Part shown: positions 1 to 9,841 of the stretch, piece after piece
Layout: each line of letters starts with the position of its first letter
How positions within the stretch are numbered: position 1 is the stretch's first letter
Assembly (NCBI RefSeq): GCF_000717475.1
Contig: NZ_JPIK01000005.1
Span: 33,688-97,687, forward strand
From: Desulfonatronum thiodismutans
GTDB taxonomy: Bacteria; Desulfobacterota; Desulfovibrionia; Desulfovibrionales; Desulfonatronaceae
DNA: 64,000 nt
Reading direction: 5' to 3'
Position numbers and translations under genes: made by a program
The notes under the pieces: model-generated
Told to the model about the DNA's origin: nothing
Seen by the model: the letters and a program-made list of their open reading frames with translations, nothing else
The model's database searches: none

Positions 1-61
1 CGCTTCGGGTTTGAGCTTTTTTAGCGTCTTGGCGGCTTTTTAGAACAGCCCGGAGGCGTTC

Positions 62-841
62 TCACCAAATCTGACGGACTTTGATCCCCTGGTTCGCCAG
101 GATATCCTTGATGCCCCGAATCGTGTACTCGCCGTAGTGCACGATGGATGCGATCAGGGCGGCGGAGGCCAGACCCTGGGTCAAGGCGTCGGCCATGTGC
201 TCGGGTTTGCCCGCTCCGCCGGAGGCGATCACCGGGATGGACACGGACTCGGCAATCAGCCGGGTCAGGGTCAGTTCATATCCTTCCTTGGTCCCGTCGG
301 CGTCGATGGAGTTGAGGCAGATTTCCCCCGCGCCAAGTTCCTGGACCCGCTTGGCCCAGGCCAGGGCGTCCATCCCCGTGGGCGTTCGCCCGCCGTGAAT
401 CACCACCTCGTAACCGGAAGGGATATCCGACGTGGCGGGCACCTTGAGCACGTCCATGCCCACCACCACGCACTGCGAGCCAAAGGCCGCCGCGCCCTGG
501 GAGATGATCTCCGGAGCGCGGACCGCCGCGGAGTTGACGGAGATCTTCTCCGCGCCAGCCAGGAGCACGGCCCGCATGTCCGCGACGTTGCGGATCCCGC
601 CGCCCACGGAAAAGGGAATGAACGTCTTGGAGGCCACCTCCTCCACCACCCGGAGCATGATGCCGCGGCCCTCGCTGGACGCCGTGATGTCGTAGAAGAC
701 CAGTTCGTCGGCCCCTTCGTCGGAGTAGAACCTGGCCATGTCCACCGGGTCGCCGATGTCCACGTTGCCCTTAAACTTCACGCCTTTGGTCAGCCGTCCG
801 TCCCGGACGTCCAGGCAGGGGATGATCCGCTTACTGAGCAT
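62..841 (-). CDS. hisF: Imidazole glycerol phosphate synthase, cyclase subunit HisF
   Basis: Cyclase half of the HisFH enzyme of histidine synthesis; it uses ammonia delivered by HisH to convert PRFAR into imidazole glycerol phosphate and AICAR. The 259 residues match the usual length. The N-terminal IIPCLDV motif carries the first catalytic Asp and VVGMDV the second; phosphate-binding loops SVGGGIRN and ASGGAG are present. The gene overlaps the end of hisH by 11 bases, so the two are translationally coupled. Other his genes are not in the window. The 61 bases after the stop codon hold no gene I can identify. Confidence 0.97.
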   Translation of the reverse strand: MLSKRIIPCLDVRDGRLTKGVKFKGNVDIGDPVDMARFYSDEGADELVFYDITASSEGRGIMLRVVEEVASKTFIPFSVGGGIRNVADMRAVLLAGAEKISVNSAAVRAPEIISQGAAAFGSQCVVVGMDVLKVPATSDIPSGYEVVIHGGRTPTGMDALAWAKRVQELGAGEICLNSIDADGTKEGYELTLTRLIAESVSIPVIASGGAGKPEHMADALTQGLASAALIASIVHYGEYTIRGIKDILANQGIKVRQIW

Positions 842-1472
842 GGGCCGCCTCCTTGCAGTAGTTATGGAAGTTGGCGAGCAGGGTCAGGCCGGGGCGGCCG
901 CTCTTTTCCGGATGGAACTGGGTGGCCCAGAGTCCGGGCCTGCCGAAAAGCGAAGCGAACTCTTGCCCGTAGAAGGTCGTGGCCAGGACCAGTTCCGGCG
1001 ACGGCACGGGGAAGTAGCTGTGCACGAAATAGAACTCCGCTTCGTCGGGGACATTGTCCAACAGGACGCACTCTTGCTTGCGGCGCAGACCGTTCCAGCC
1101 CATGTGCGGGATGATCAGGTTCCGACCGTCCTCGTCCTTCCAGGTCGGATCGAAGCGGCGACACTCGCCGGGCAGAATGGCCAGGGTTTTGGTGTCGTTT
1201 TCCTCGCTGTAGTCCAGCAGAATCTGGCAGCCAACGCAGATGCCCAGAAGCGGTTTGTCCGAACGGACCACTTCCTTGAGCACGGCGTCCAGCCCCTTGT
1301 CGCCGAGTTCGGTCATGGCTTGGCCAGCCGCGCCGACGCCGGGGAAAATCACCCCGTCCGCTTGCAGCAGCGCGTTCGGCTCCGCGGTGATCGCGCACGG
1401 GATGCCCAGAAAATCCAACGCCCTGCGGACGCTGGTCTGGTTCCCTGCCTCGTAATCCAAAATAGCCAGCAT
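831..1472 (-). CDS. hisH: Imidazole glycerol phosphate synthase, glutaminase subunit HisH
   Basis: Class I glutamine amidotransferase that releases ammonia for HisF. The nucleophile Cys lies in LGICVGCQ and the His-Glu pair in QFHPEKS. The open frame extends upstream to 1547, but the family start [10 protein letters not shown] at 1472 is preceded by a good ribosome site (AAGAGGAG), so I chose it, giving 213 residues. The 25 extra upstream residues look non-native. It overlaps hisF by 11 bases. Confidence 0.95.
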   Translation of the reverse strand: MLAILDYEAGNQTSVRRALDFLGIPCAITAEPNALLQADGVIFPGVGAAGQAMTELGDKGLDAVLKEVVRSDKPLLGICVGCQILLDYSEENDTKTLAILPGECRRFDPTWKDEDGRNLIIPHMGWNGLRRKQECVLLDNVPDEAEFYFVHSYFPVPSPELVLATTFYGQEFASLFGRPGLWATQFHPEKSGRPGLTLLANFHNYCKEAAHAQ

Positions 1473-1510
1473 GGCTTGCTCCTCTTCTTTGGTGACGTCT
1501 CCAAGCAAAC

Positions 1511-1534
1511 GAACCGCCGTGCGCTCAGCGGTTC
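1511..1534 (-). promoter_or_regulatory. Small hairpin in the hisH leader
   Basis: A 7-bp inverted repeat (GAACCGC / GCGGTTC) with a 10-base loop lies just upstream of hisH and downstream of the patatin gene. There is no clear U-run, so it could be a weak terminator of the upstream gene, a leader structure, or chance. Confidence 0.25.
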
Positions 1535-1616
1535 TGTTTCCAATCACATATTGGCCTGTTTGTCATCCGGTCCGGACATTCGAGGCATGAAGCCCCCAAC
1601 AGCAAAGCAGGTACGC

Positions 1617-2576
1617 TTACGACTCGCCTGAAAGGTGCCGGCGCAGGACGGCTTTCAGCTCTTGGGCGGCGGGTTCGGATTGTGTGAAAATCTGCTCGGC
1701 CTTGTGGAAGTGCAGCAGACGGACTCCGGATGTTTCCGGGCGAATGAAAATGTGGGGCTCGCGGTTTTTCACCTTTTCCGCGGTGATGGCCCGCTGCATT
1801 ATTTCAAAGGTGTTGAACAGGGAGTCCAGCGCGTCGGGTTTGTCCTCGGTTGGTTCCGTTGGTTCCGCCGCTCCGCCGGAAACGTCCACGGCCACGACCA
1901 GGTCGCACCGATCGTGGAGCAGGTCAAAGGGCAACGGGTTCACCGTGCCGCCGTCCACCAGCAGCCGACCGTCCAGCTCCACCGGGGAGAACAGGCCGGG
2001 AACGGCCATGCTGGCTTTGATCGCCGGGATCAGCGGCCCCTGGTCCAGAACCACTTGTTCCCGCTTCCAGTAGTCCGCGGCCACGACCATCAGGGGGACG
2101 GCCAGCTCCTCGAAGGTGGAAACGCGGACCTTTTCATGCAGGAAATCGAGAAACCCCTGGCTGTCCAACAGTCCTCCGTCGTCCAGGTCGGGCCGGATGA
2201 GGTCCAGCAGGCTCAATCCCGCGCTGCCTTGGATCAGGGTACTCATGATGTGCCTGTCCTCGGAGGCGAAGTCCAAGGCCAACCGACGCAGGTCCGCCCC
2301 GGAAAGGCCGGAGGCGTAGAGGGCTCCGATCACGGCTCCGATGCTGGTTCCGGCGATTATCTTGGGGACGATGTCCAGCTCGTCGAAGACTTCGAGCATG
2401 GGAATATGGGCCAAGCCATTGGCCCCGCCGGAACCGAGAGCCAGGCCGACGGTCAAGTCGGCGGAAAGCGTTTCCTCGGACTGATCCCGAGCCGGGGCGG
2501 TGAGAGGCAGGGAGACGGCGAACGCCGCGGCTCCGGCCAGGAAGCGGCGACGGGAAATCACGTCTTCTTCTCGCAC
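1617..2576 (-). CDS. Patatin-like phospholipase with Tat signal
   Basis: Probable acyl hydrolase of the patatin family. The N-terminus has a twin-arginine signal (SRRRFLAGAAA, about residues 8-18) followed by a hydrophobic stretch, so export by Tat is expected. The catalytic Ser lies in GTSIGA and the catalytic Asp in DGGTVNPLP; the oxyanion loop is SGGANG. It overlaps the 3' end of the HDOD gene by 19 bases and has a 319-residue product, close to short bacterial RssA/patatin proteins. Substrate is unknown. Folded export of a lipase-like protein suggests action at the envelope. Confidence 0.88.
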   Translation of the reverse strand: MREEDVISRRRFLAGAAAFAVSLPLTAPARDQSEETLSADLTVGLALGSGGANGLAHIPMLEVFDELDIVPKIIAGTSIGAVIGALYASGLSGADLRRLALDFASEDRHIMSTLIQGSAGLSLLDLIRPDLDDGGLLDSQGFLDFLHEKVRVSTFEELAVPLMVVAADYWKREQVVLDQGPLIPAIKASMAVPGLFSPVELDGRLLVDGGTVNPLPFDLLHDRCDLVVAVDVSGGAAEPTEPTEDKPDALDSLFNTFEIMQRAITAEKVKNREPHIFIRPETSGVRLLHFHKAEQIFTQSEPAAQELKAVLRRHLSGES

Positions 2577-3418
2577 TTCGGCAATACTTCCTTAAGTTTG
2601 GCGACGTGCTCCAGGAGTTTGACCAGCACCTCCCGGACCTGAGCTTCGGTCAGTCCCAGACGTTCAACCACGGCCTCGGAAACAGGGTACTGCATGCCGT
2701 CCAGCCCCTGGCCGATGCCGGTCATGGCGGCGGCCGCGGAGCCGACGTGGACGAGATCCAGGGCCACGTCCCGTTCCGGGCAGGATTCGGGGGCGCGAAA
2801 ATGGCGGACCACGCGCACGATCTCCTCGGGCAGGTTCCAGGAGGCCAGCAGTTCGGCCCCGATTTCCGCGTGACTCGCTCCCAGAATGCGGCGTTCGGCT
2901 TCTTCGAAGGAGACGTTCTCACACTCTACCAGTGCGTTGACCTGCTCGTATTCGTTCTCCAGAAATTGACTCAGCACGATCTTGCCGATGTTGGCCAGCA
3001 GTCCGGCGGTGAAGGTGTGCGACGGAGCGTCGATGCCCAATTCGGCGGCGGCGAGTTCCGAGGCCACGGCAATGGCCAGGGATTGTTCCAGAAGGGTGCA
3101 GGGAGCTTGATCGTAGCCTTCCAATTCCCCGCTGATCCGGGGAGTGACGGCCACGGTGAGCAGGAGCTGGGAAACCCGTTTCGCGCCGAGGCGGACCACG
3201 GCGTCGCGAAGATTGTTCACCCGGCTCATGGAGCCGAAATACGGGGTGTTGGCCAGCCGCAGGATGTTGGCGGTAATCCCTGGATCATGCTGTAAGACAT
3301 TGGCCAGGGCGCCCATGTCCATCTGAGGGTCGCGCAACAGACGCATGCCTTCCTGTACGGCACTGGAAAGCACCGGTACCCGGGTGATCTGGGAGAGGAT
3401 GATCTTGCGCTTGATCAT
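2558..3418 (-). CDS. HDOD-domain signalling protein
   Basis: A stand-alone HDOD domain (HD-related output domain, usually without a full metal site) covering most of the 286 residues. Typical pattern: helix-rich N-terminus with LLRDPQMDMGALANVLQHDP, then the TANILRLANTPYF segment and GLLANIGKIVL. HDOD proteins usually act in signalling as protein-interaction modules, often in chemotaxis or stress pathways. The start codon overlaps the cheD stop (ATGA), and the gene also overlaps the patatin gene, so three genes are coupled. The cheD partner supports a chemotaxis link. Confidence 0.9.
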   Translation of the reverse strand: MIKRKIILSQITRVPVLSSAVQEGMRLLRDPQMDMGALANVLQHDPGITANILRLANTPYFGSMSRVNNLRDAVVRLGAKRVSQLLLTVAVTPRISGELEGYDQAPCTLLEQSLAIAVASELAAAELGIDAPSHTFTAGLLANIGKIVLSQFLENEYEQVNALVECENVSFEEAERRILGASHAEIGAELLASWNLPEEIVRVVRHFRAPESCPERDVALDLVHVGSAAAAMTGIGQGLDGMQYPVSEAVVERLGLTEAQVREVLVKLLEHVAKLKEVLPKCEKKT

Positions 3419-3888
3419 AGTTCGCGTTCCTCGCGTTTGGACCGGATCAGGACCCGGCCGGTATCCGCAAGCAGATACATGGTCCTGGGGACGCTCCCGC
3501 CCATTTCACCGGCCGCGAGCTTCAGGCCGTTGTGCTCCAGCAGGGCCAGCAAGACCTCCTGGTTGCGCAGCCCGGTGTTGAACTGGTTGAGCACGTTCAT
3601 CATTCGACTGCACCCGGCGGCTTTCAGGACCAGGTTTTGGCGCTGGGCGCCCAGGGCGTACATTTCCCGGATCATGGCCGGGACCCCGGTGCTGACGCAC
3701 ATAGCCGGATTTTCCGAGGCCTTTTTGTTGCCGGAGGGTTTCGGAAGCAGGCAGTGAATCAGCCCGGCGACCTTGAAGACCGGGTCGTAGGCCGCCAGCC
3801 CCATGCAGGAGCCCAGGGAGTGAGTGACGAGAATCACTCCGGGTTGTTTGGTCACGCGCATCTCGGAGATGCCGACGTTGATTCTCAT
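3415..3888 (-). CDS. cheD: Chemoreceptor glutamine deamidase CheD
   Basis: Deamidates glutamines on methyl-accepting chemotaxis proteins, tuning receptor sensitivity. The family signature is intact: THSLGSCMGLAAYD with the catalytic Cys and GLIHCLLP with the catalytic His. Length 157 matches the family. It is the first gene of an overlapping set with the HDOD and patatin genes. There is no cheA/cheW in the window, but a chemoreceptor is encoded about 4 kb away at 7778-9616. No strong ribosome site is visible upstream of the start. Confidence 0.93.
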   Translation of the reverse strand: MRINVGISEMRVTKQPGVILVTHSLGSCMGLAAYDPVFKVAGLIHCLLPKPSGNKKASENPAMCVSTGVPAMIREMYALGAQRQNLVLKAAGCSRMMNVLNQFNTGLRNQEVLLALLEHNGLKLAAGEMGGSVPRTMYLLADTGRVLIRSKREEREL

Positions 3889-3949
3889 GGCTTGATCGGG
3901 TGCTGATGGTGAATCGCGGGCCTGGGGGCAAAAGGTTGCGCGACCGGGC

Positions 3950-5137
3950 TCAATAGGCGTCGCAGAGCCTGCACTCCGTGTTCCCCCTGGCGGCGAGGCG
4001 CGATTTGAGATGCATGATCCGGGTGTAGGACTGGTGGATGCGCCACTCCGGCACCCGTCCTTCCCGGACCAGGTTCAGGATGATCTCGCCGGCCTTTTGG
4101 GCGATGTTTTTGTCGTAGACCAGGTTGTTGCCGAAGATGATCACGTCCGCCCCGGCCAGGATGGTCTGCTCCAGGGCGGTTTCCAGGTCGTAGTGGTCGG
4201 TGATGGCCTGCATCTGCATGTCGTCGGAGATGATCACGCCCTGGAAGCCCATCTGATTGCGAAGCAGACCCTGCATGGTGGCCGGGGAGAGGGTCGCGGG
4301 CCAGTCCGGGTCGAGGCGGGCGTTGAACACGTGGGCTGTCATAATCATGTCCGCGCCCGTGGTGCGCAGGATTTCCCGGTACGGTTCCAGCTCCTTCTCG
4401 GACCAGGTCCGGGTCACGTCGGTGAAGCCCAGGTGGGAGTCCGTGGTGGAACTGCCGTGGCCCGGAAAGTGTTTGAGGGCCGTGAGCACGCCTTCGGTCT
4501 GATGCGCGGCGATCACCGCGGCGGCGTGAACCGCCACCGTATGCGGTTCCGCGGAAAAGCTGCGTTCCAGCTTGCCGATCACCGGATTGTCCGGATTCAC
4601 GTTCACGTCCACCACTGGAGCCAGATTGACGTTGATTCCCAGCCCGGAGAGCGTCTTCGCGGTCCGATGGGCGTATTCGCCCGTCAGGCTTGGGTCGTTT
4701 TGCTCGCCCAGCCAGCCCTGGGAGACCGTGGGCGGAAAGCCGTACCGCTCCTTGAGCCGGTTGACCCGCCCGCCTTCCTGGTCAATGGCCACGAATAACG
4801 GCGTCCTGGGGTTCGCGGCGCGCAGGTCCGCTACCAGTTTTTCGAGCTGCTCCGGCGAGGCCACGTTGCGCACCGGGCTGCGCAGGGCCACGTCGTAGTC
4901 GAAGATGATCACGCCACCGACCCGCCCCTCCCGGATGTCCCGGACAATGGGGCTGGTTTCGTCCACTTCCAGGCCGCGAAAGCCGATCAACAGCATCTGC
5001 CCGATCTTGGTTTCCATGTGCTCGTCCGAGTCCGCTCCTCCGGCCAGGCAGGCGGACAGGAGCAAGGTGATCAAGACGGTCAGGAGTAATCGTCGGCCGA
5101 AAAGAAGGAGTGGGAAACGCGGATGGTATTGGTTCAT
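3950..5137 (-). CDS. Glycoside hydrolase family 3 lipoprotein (beta-N-acetylhexosaminidase-like)
   Basis: NagZ/BglX-type GH3 N-terminal domain protein, 395 residues. The N-terminus has a signal with a lipobox ending LLSAC, so Cys30 is probably lipidated and the protein is anchored at the outer or inner membrane. The family motif KHFPGHG followed by DSH gives the acid/base His-Asp pair, and IISDDMQM holds the nucleophile Asp. NagZ releases GlcNAc from murein fragments in the cytoplasm; the lipoprotein signal here suggests an envelope role instead, as in some Gram-negative GH3 lipoproteins. Substrate is inferred. The 60-base gap to cheD and a weak ribosome site give no clear operon. Confidence 0.88.
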   Translation of the reverse strand: MNQYHPRFPLLLFGRRLLLTVLITLLLSACLAGGADSDEHMETKIGQMLLIGFRGLEVDETSPIVRDIREGRVGGVIIFDYDVALRSPVRNVASPEQLEKLVADLRAANPRTPLFVAIDQEGGRVNRLKERYGFPPTVSQGWLGEQNDPSLTGEYAHRTAKTLSGLGINVNLAPVVDVNVNPDNPVIGKLERSFSAEPHTVAVHAAAVIAAHQTEGVLTALKHFPGHGSSTTDSHLGFTDVTRTWSEKELEPYREILRTTGADMIMTAHVFNARLDPDWPATLSPATMQGLLRNQMGFQGVIISDDMQMQAITDHYDLETALEQTILAGADVIIFGNNLVYDKNIAQKAGEIILNLVREGRVPEWRIHQSYTRIMHLKSRLAARGNTECRLCDAY

Positions 5138-5203
5138 GTTTTTTCACGCAAATGATGGTTATAGGAAAAAGGATCGGCCCTGTTTCTTCAGTTCACGTCC
5201 GTC

Positions 5204-6274
5204 CTACAAAACCCGGCACCCGTCCTCCGTAACCAGGACCATGTATTCCCAGCGGACGCCGCCCCAGTCCGGATAGTACAGGCCGGGCTCCACGGTGACC
5301 ACCATGCCCGGGGCCAGGATGGTCTTGGTGTCGTGGGGGCTCAGGCTTGGGCCTTCGTGGGTTTCCAGGCCGATGCCGTGGCCCAGGCCGTGGTTGAAAC
5401 GCTCGTCCACGAAGTGGTCCCGAAAGAAATCCTTGACCAGTTGATAGACGCTGCACACCGGCACGCCCGGACGGATGGCGGCGATGGCCCGGTCCTGGGC
5501 CTCGCGGACCAGGTCCATGGTCCGCTTGAACGGGTCCGAGGGGCGCTCCCCCGCCCAGAAGGTCCGGGTCTGGTCCGAGCAGTAGTTCCCCAGCCGGGCT
5601 CCGGCGTCCACCAGCACCAGGCAGTCGTCCCGGACCGGGGTGTCGTTGGGCACGGCGTGAGGCTGGGCAGCGTTGGCGTTCACGCCCACGATGGTCGGAA
5701 AGGCCAGGTCTTCGGCCCCGCGTTCCCGGAACAGCTTTTCCATGCCCCAGGCTATCTCCCGTTCCGTGCGTCCTGGACGCAGCAGATCCGGGACCAGGGC
5801 GAAGACCTCGTGGTTGAGGCGACACGACGCCTCCAGCAGGGCGATTTCCCCGGGGTCCTTGACCAGCCGCAGGGGTTCCACCACGTTCGTGGTCGGCATG
5901 AAAGCCACTTCTTCGGAAAGCTCCCCGTGGAGATCAACGCTCAGGGCCCTGGCCTCGAACCCTAGGGGCCGGTGGCCCAGACCGGCCAGGAATTCACGGA
6001 TCTGTTTGATTTTGGGGCTGGTGTAGATGAACAGCCGTTCCTTGGGCCAGACCTTGCCGGCGACGATTTCGTAGCGCGGGTCCGTGAGCAGCCAGTCCTC
6101 GCCGCTGGCCGCGATCACCAGCATGCCCGCGCTTTCATTGCATTGCGGGTCGTGGAGTTCGAAGCCGCTGAGGTAGAATCGGTTGGCCGGACTGGAAACC
6201 AGCAGGGCCGGAAGTCCGGCATTCTTGAGCTTTTCACGCAGCTTTTCGCGGCGTTGGGCGTGGATTTCGGGCAT
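5204..6274 (-). CDS. M24 family Xaa-Pro aminopeptidase
   Basis: Dinuclear metallopeptidase of the pita-bread fold, 356 residues. The creatinase N-terminal domain occupies about residues 1-125. Metal ligands are visible in order: two Asp in VLVDAGARLG/CSDQTRTFW, a His in GLGHGIGLETHEGP, and Glu residues in TVEPGLYYP and near the C-terminus (VRWEYMVL). It would cut peptides with proline at the second position. The start has no good Shine-Dalgarno site, but the N-terminus aligns with the usual family length. Confidence 0.93.
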   Translation of the reverse strand: MPEIHAQRREKLREKLKNAGLPALLVSSPANRFYLSGFELHDPQCNESAGMLVIAASGEDWLLTDPRYEIVAGKVWPKERLFIYTSPKIKQIREFLAGLGHRPLGFEARALSVDLHGELSEEVAFMPTTNVVEPLRLVKDPGEIALLEASCRLNHEVFALVPDLLRPGRTEREIAWGMEKLFRERGAEDLAFPTIVGVNANAAQPHAVPNDTPVRDDCLVLVDAGARLGNYCSDQTRTFWAGERPSDPFKRTMDLVREAQDRAIAAIRPGVPVCSVYQLVKDFFRDHFVDERFNHGLGHGIGLETHEGPSLSPHDTKTILAPGMVVTVEPGLYYPDWGGVRWEYMVLVTEDGCRVL

Positions 6275-6454
6275 GGAGGGGGCAGGGTTGAAGGTCGGTC
6301 GGGTGAAAAAGCCGGTGCGCGTATCGGGCGCACGCTTCCGGATTCCCTAAACCATTCAAAGTTGCCCTGCAATCCTCAATCCGCTATGGACTGGAAAGCC
6401 GTCCCGATTCATCCAAGTCCTCGGGCGACATCACGATAAGGAGACCACAGCACG

Positions 6455-7612
6455 ATGAAAAAAGCACTGATCACCGGCATAACCGGTCAAGACGGAGCCT
6501 ATCTGGCCGAATTTCTGCTGGAAAAGGGTTACGAGGTCCACGGCGTCAAACGTCGCTCCTCGCTGTTCAACACCCAGCGGGTGGACCATCTCTACCGCGA
6601 CCCCCACGAGGAAAACGTCCGCTTCCTGATGCATTACGGGGACCTGACCGACGCCACCAACCTGACCCGGATCATTCAGGAGATTCAACCGGACGAGGTT
6701 TACAACCTGGCGGCCCAGAGCCACGTCAAGGTCTCCTTCGAGAGCCCGGAATACACGGCCAACGCCGACGCCCTGGGCACCCTGCGGATGCTGGAGGCCA
6801 TCCGTCTCCTGGGCCTGACGGACAAGACCCGTTTCTATCAGGCCTCCACTTCGGAACTTTACGGCAAGGTCCAGGAAGTGCCCCAGCGCGAAACCACGCC
6901 GTTCTATCCCCGTTCCCCCTACGCCGTGGCCAAGCTCTACGCTTTCTGGATCACGGTGAATTACCGCGAGGCCTACAACATTTTCGGCTGCAACGGGATC
7001 CTTTTCAACCACGAATCCCCGGTGCGCGGGGAAACCTTCGTCACCCGGAAAATCACCCGGGCCGCGGCCCGGATTGCCCTGGGCCTGGAAAAGGATCTTT
7101 TCCTGGGCAACCTGGGTGCGTTGCGGGACTGGGGGCACGCCAAGGATTTCGTCCGCGCCCAGTGGCTGATCCTCCAGCAGGACCAGCCCGAAGACTTCGT
7201 CATCGCCACGGGAGAACAGCATTCGGTGCGGGAGTTCTGCCAACTGGCCTTCCGGGAAGTGGGCATTGAACTGCGCTGGGAAGGAGAGGGCCTGAACGAA
7301 AAGGGCATCGTCGCCAAATACGAGCCCTCCCCGGTGATCCAATCCTGCCTGGAGCGCATCGGCAAACAGGTCGCCTTTGCCGAGGGCGACGTGCTGGTGT
7401 CCGTGGACCCCCGCTACTTCCGGCCCACGGAAGTGGAAAGCCTCCTGGGAGACCCGACCAAGTCACGGGAAAAGCTGGGCTGGACCCCGGAGATCAGCTT
7501 TCCGGAAATGGTCACGGAAATGGTCGCCTACGACGTCCGGGAAGCTTCCCGCGAATCCATCTGCCTCCACAGCGGCTTCCCCCTGCCCGGCAGTTGCGAG
7601 GCGTTTATGTAG
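6455..7612 (+). CDS. gmd: GDP-mannose 4,6-dehydratase
   Basis: Short-chain dehydrogenase/reductase that makes GDP-4-keto-6-deoxymannose, the precursor of GDP-fucose, GDP-rhamnose and related surface sugars. It begins with the NADP-binding [19 protein letters not shown] motif. The catalytic Tyr and Lys lie in [10 protein letters not shown], and NHESP is the family signature. AAGGAG lies upstream of the start. At 385 residues it is slightly longer than common homologues. It stands alone between oppositely directed genes and is followed by a strong terminator. No GDP-fucose synthase is next to it. Confidence 0.96.
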   Translation: MKKALITGITGQDGAYLAEFLLEKGYEVHGVKRRSSLFNTQRVDHLYRDPHEENVRFLMHYGDLTDATNLTRIIQEIQPDEVYNLAAQSHVKVSFESPEYTANADALGTLRMLEAIRLLGLTDKTRFYQASTSELYGKVQEVPQRETTPFYPRSPYAVAKLYAFWITVNYREAYNIFGCNGILFNHESPVRGETFVTRKITRAAARIALGLEKDLFLGNLGALRDWGHAKDFVRAQWLILQQDQPEDFVIATGEQHSVREFCQLAFREVGIELRWEGEGLNEKGIVAKYEPSPVIQSCLERIGKQVAFAEGDVLVSVDPRYFRPTEVESLLGDPTKSREKLGWTPEISFPEMVTEMVAYDVREASRESICLHSGFPLPGSCEAFM

Positions 7613-7637
7613 CGCCACCCTGCCGCTTTGAAGACCG

Positions 7638-7684
7638 AAAGGCCCGACATCCGTGTTTTCTACGCGGACGTCGGGCCTTTTTTT
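7638..7684 (+). terminator. Rho-independent terminator after gmd
   Basis: A long stem with arms starting AAAGGCCCGAC and ending GTCGGGCCTTT, 18 bp with one G-U pair and a short AT-rich loop, followed by a T run. It lies 26 bases after the gmd stop codon. Confidence 0.85.
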
Positions 7685-7730
7685 GTGCTCCCGGCGAGTA
7701 TGCCGCAAAAGTCGCGGACGAACGATCTCG

Positions 7731-7769
7731 ACGGGTGGCCGGGCTGATCACTTCAGCCCGGCCACCCGT
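7731..7769 (-). terminator. Perfect 17-bp hairpin downstream of the chemoreceptor gene
   Basis: Arms ACGGGTGGCCGGGCTGA and TCAGCCCGGCCACCCGT are perfect complements with a 5-base loop. It lies 9 bases past the stop of the minus-strand receptor gene. No strong U-run follows on the minus strand, so it may stabilise the 3' end rather than terminate by itself. Confidence 0.55.
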
Positions 7770-7777
7770 GGTTGTCT

Positions 7778-9616
7778 TTAGCGTTCTTCCGTCATGTCCT
7801 TGACCAGGTTGTGCAGCATCCGGACCTGGTCCAGCAGTTCCCGGATGGCTTGGTCGGAGCGGTTCATGGCTTCGGTGGTTTCCGAGGACAGGCGACTGAT
7901 GTCCTCCAGGCTGACCTTGATCTGGTCGCTGGCCGCGGACTGTTCTTCCGTGGCCGTGGCGATGGAGTGGACGTCCGTGGCAGCGGCGCTGACCAGGGTG
8001 ACGATCTGCTCCAGGGCTTGGCCGGACTTCTTGGCCAGTTCCGTGGCCTCATGGACCACGGCCACGGCGTTTTCCATGGCCTGGATGTTGGTTTTCGTGC
8101 CGTGTTGGATGGAGGCTATGGCTTGGCCGACCTCCTTGGTGGCATGCATGGTCTTTTCCGCCAGCTTCCGAACCTCGTCCGCGACCACGGCGAAACCGCG
8201 TCCGGCGTCTCCGGCCCGAGCCGCCTCAATGGCCGCGTTCAGGGCCAGCAGGTTGGTCTGGTCCGCGATGTCCTCAATCACGTTCATAATGTTGCTGATG
8301 CCTTCCGCCTCCTTGCCGAGTCCGCCCAGATTGTCGCGCAGCGATTCGGCCTGATGCTGGACCTTGACGATGGCTTCGACGGCTTTCTGGACGATCTCCG
8401 AGCCCTGCAGGGCCTGTTTGTGAGACTCATCGGCCCGACCGGCAACATTGGAAGCGTTTCTGGACACCTCCAGGACCGTGGCGTTCATTTCCTCCATGGC
8501 CGTGGAACTTTCGGAAACCCGTTCGTTCTGGCCCTGCGCGCTCTGGGCGGAATGCCGGACCTGGGTGGAAAGCTCGTGCAGTGATTCGTTCAGCCGATCC
8601 ACGATGGTCTCGACGCTGGACGCGGCGTGTTGAATGCCTTCGTCCTTGGCCTGCTCCGCCCTCTGCTTGGCCTCAAAGGCCTCCTGGGCCGCCTCCATGG
8701 CCCGTCGCGACTCGGTTTCGGCTTCCCGCGACTTGTCTTCGGCTTCGAGAATTTTTTCCTTGAGCTTGCCCACCATGCCCTGGACGGACTGTTTGAGCGA
8801 GGCCAGTTCGCCGCGGAAGTTTCCTCTGATTTCCTTGTCCAGGTTGCCCTGTTCCACGGCCAGGGAGTACGCCTGCAAGCGGCCCAGCGGATTGCTGATC
8901 AGCCGGGAGAACAGCAGGTACACGGCGACCACGATGGCCAGAAGGCCCGCCGCGCCCAAGGGGAAAAAGACCTGGTTGGCCGCGGCGATGGTGGCATAGA
9001 TGGAGGACATGGGGATGAAGACGATTTCCGCGGTTTCCACCCGGTTTTCCAGCCTGGCCGGATAGTCGAAGGTATAGCGCTGCTGCATGGACAGGGGGGC
9101 ATCCTCGGGTGCGGCATGGCAAGGAATGCAGCTTGCGGCGTTAACCGCTCCCTGGGCGATGATGAAGTGGTCCACGCCGTTTACCTGCCGGACGCCGCGC
9201 CACTCCAGCTCTTTCTCTCCGGCAAGGTGCATCCGGTCCAGCAGTTCGATCAGTTCGGCCTCCACCGGGGTGGCCTTGTTCTTGGGGTTCATGGGTTTGG
9301 TGGATGGGGTCCGGAACTGGATTTCATACTTGCGGTCCTCGGGCATGACCTCGAAGACCCGGTTGGCGGCGTACGAGGTGGACTGCAATTCCACCACGAA
9401 CTCGTCCGGGCCGAGAATGCGCGTGGCCTCGGGACGGACCACCGAGCCGATATGGCTGCGCACGGCCTTCATGCTGAACAGAATCATGTCCGCCTTTTGT
9501 TCGTATTGAGTCGTGATTTCCTGTTCCATGATTCTGTTGATGCTCAGAATCAGGGTGCCCACCGCCAGGAAACAAAATCCGGCGGACAGCAGAATGAAAA
9601 TTCTGCTCAGCTTCAT
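7778..9616 (-). CDS. Methyl-accepting chemotaxis protein with periplasmic c-type haem motif
   Basis: Chemoreceptor of 612 residues. TM1 is about residues 7-27, then a periplasmic domain of about 190 residues, TM2 about 220-240, a HAMP domain, and a cytoplasmic signalling domain with the hairpin tip [18 protein letters not shown]. The periplasmic part carries CIPCH (Cys163, Cys166, His167), a c-type haem attachment site, in a domain that resembles the DUF3365/Tll0287 haem fold (SYAANRVF, then [10 protein letters not shown]). By analogy with DcrA of D. vulgaris it probably senses oxygen or redox state; that is inference. A good ribosome site (AAGGAG) precedes the start. Confidence 0.95.
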   Translation of the reverse strand: MKLSRIFILLSAGFCFLAVGTLILSINRIMEQEITTQYEQKADMILFSMKAVRSHIGSVVRPEATRILGPDEFVVELQSTSYAANRVFEVMPEDRKYEIQFRTPSTKPMNPKNKATPVEAELIELLDRMHLAGEKELEWRGVRQVNGVDHFIIAQGAVNAASCIPCHAAPEDAPLSMQQRYTFDYPARLENRVETAEIVFIPMSSIYATIAAANQVFFPLGAAGLLAIVVAVYLLFSRLISNPLGRLQAYSLAVEQGNLDKEIRGNFRGELASLKQSVQGMVGKLKEKILEAEDKSREAETESRRAMEAAQEAFEAKQRAEQAKDEGIQHAASSVETIVDRLNESLHELSTQVRHSAQSAQGQNERVSESSTAMEEMNATVLEVSRNASNVAGRADESHKQALQGSEIVQKAVEAIVKVQHQAESLRDNLGGLGKEAEGISNIMNVIEDIADQTNLLALNAAIEAARAGDAGRGFAVVADEVRKLAEKTMHATKEVGQAIASIQHGTKTNIQAMENAVAVVHEATELAKKSGQALEQIVTLVSAAATDVHSIATATEEQSAASDQIKVSLEDISRLSSETTEAMNRSDQAIRELLDQVRMLHNLVKDMTEER

Positions 9617-9700
9617 GTTCTTCTCCTTGAGTGCAAATATTTATGGCTAAACGTCGACATGGTTTACGTGGGCCAGGGCCGTCGAGAGGCCGTCAAAATC

Positions 9701-9741
9701 GGTTGCTTTTGCTTACCAGCGACTTGCTGGAAAAAGCAACC
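9701..9741 (-). terminator. Hairpin downstream of the LarA-like operon
   Basis: Inverted repeat with outer arms GGTTGCTTTT / AAAAAGCAACC and inner arms CCAGC / GCTGG. On the minus strand it is followed within two bases by a short T run, about 100 bases past the stop of the LarA-like gene. It also lies in the upstream region of the chemoreceptor gene. Confidence 0.5.
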
Positions 9742-9841
9742 AAAAAGGTCAAGAATTGGAGCCATCGAAGCGTCAAGACGGTCCGAGGGCATGCATTGCG
9801 AAACGGCCATGATTTTTCGAAGAATGTCCGGGAATCGTCGC

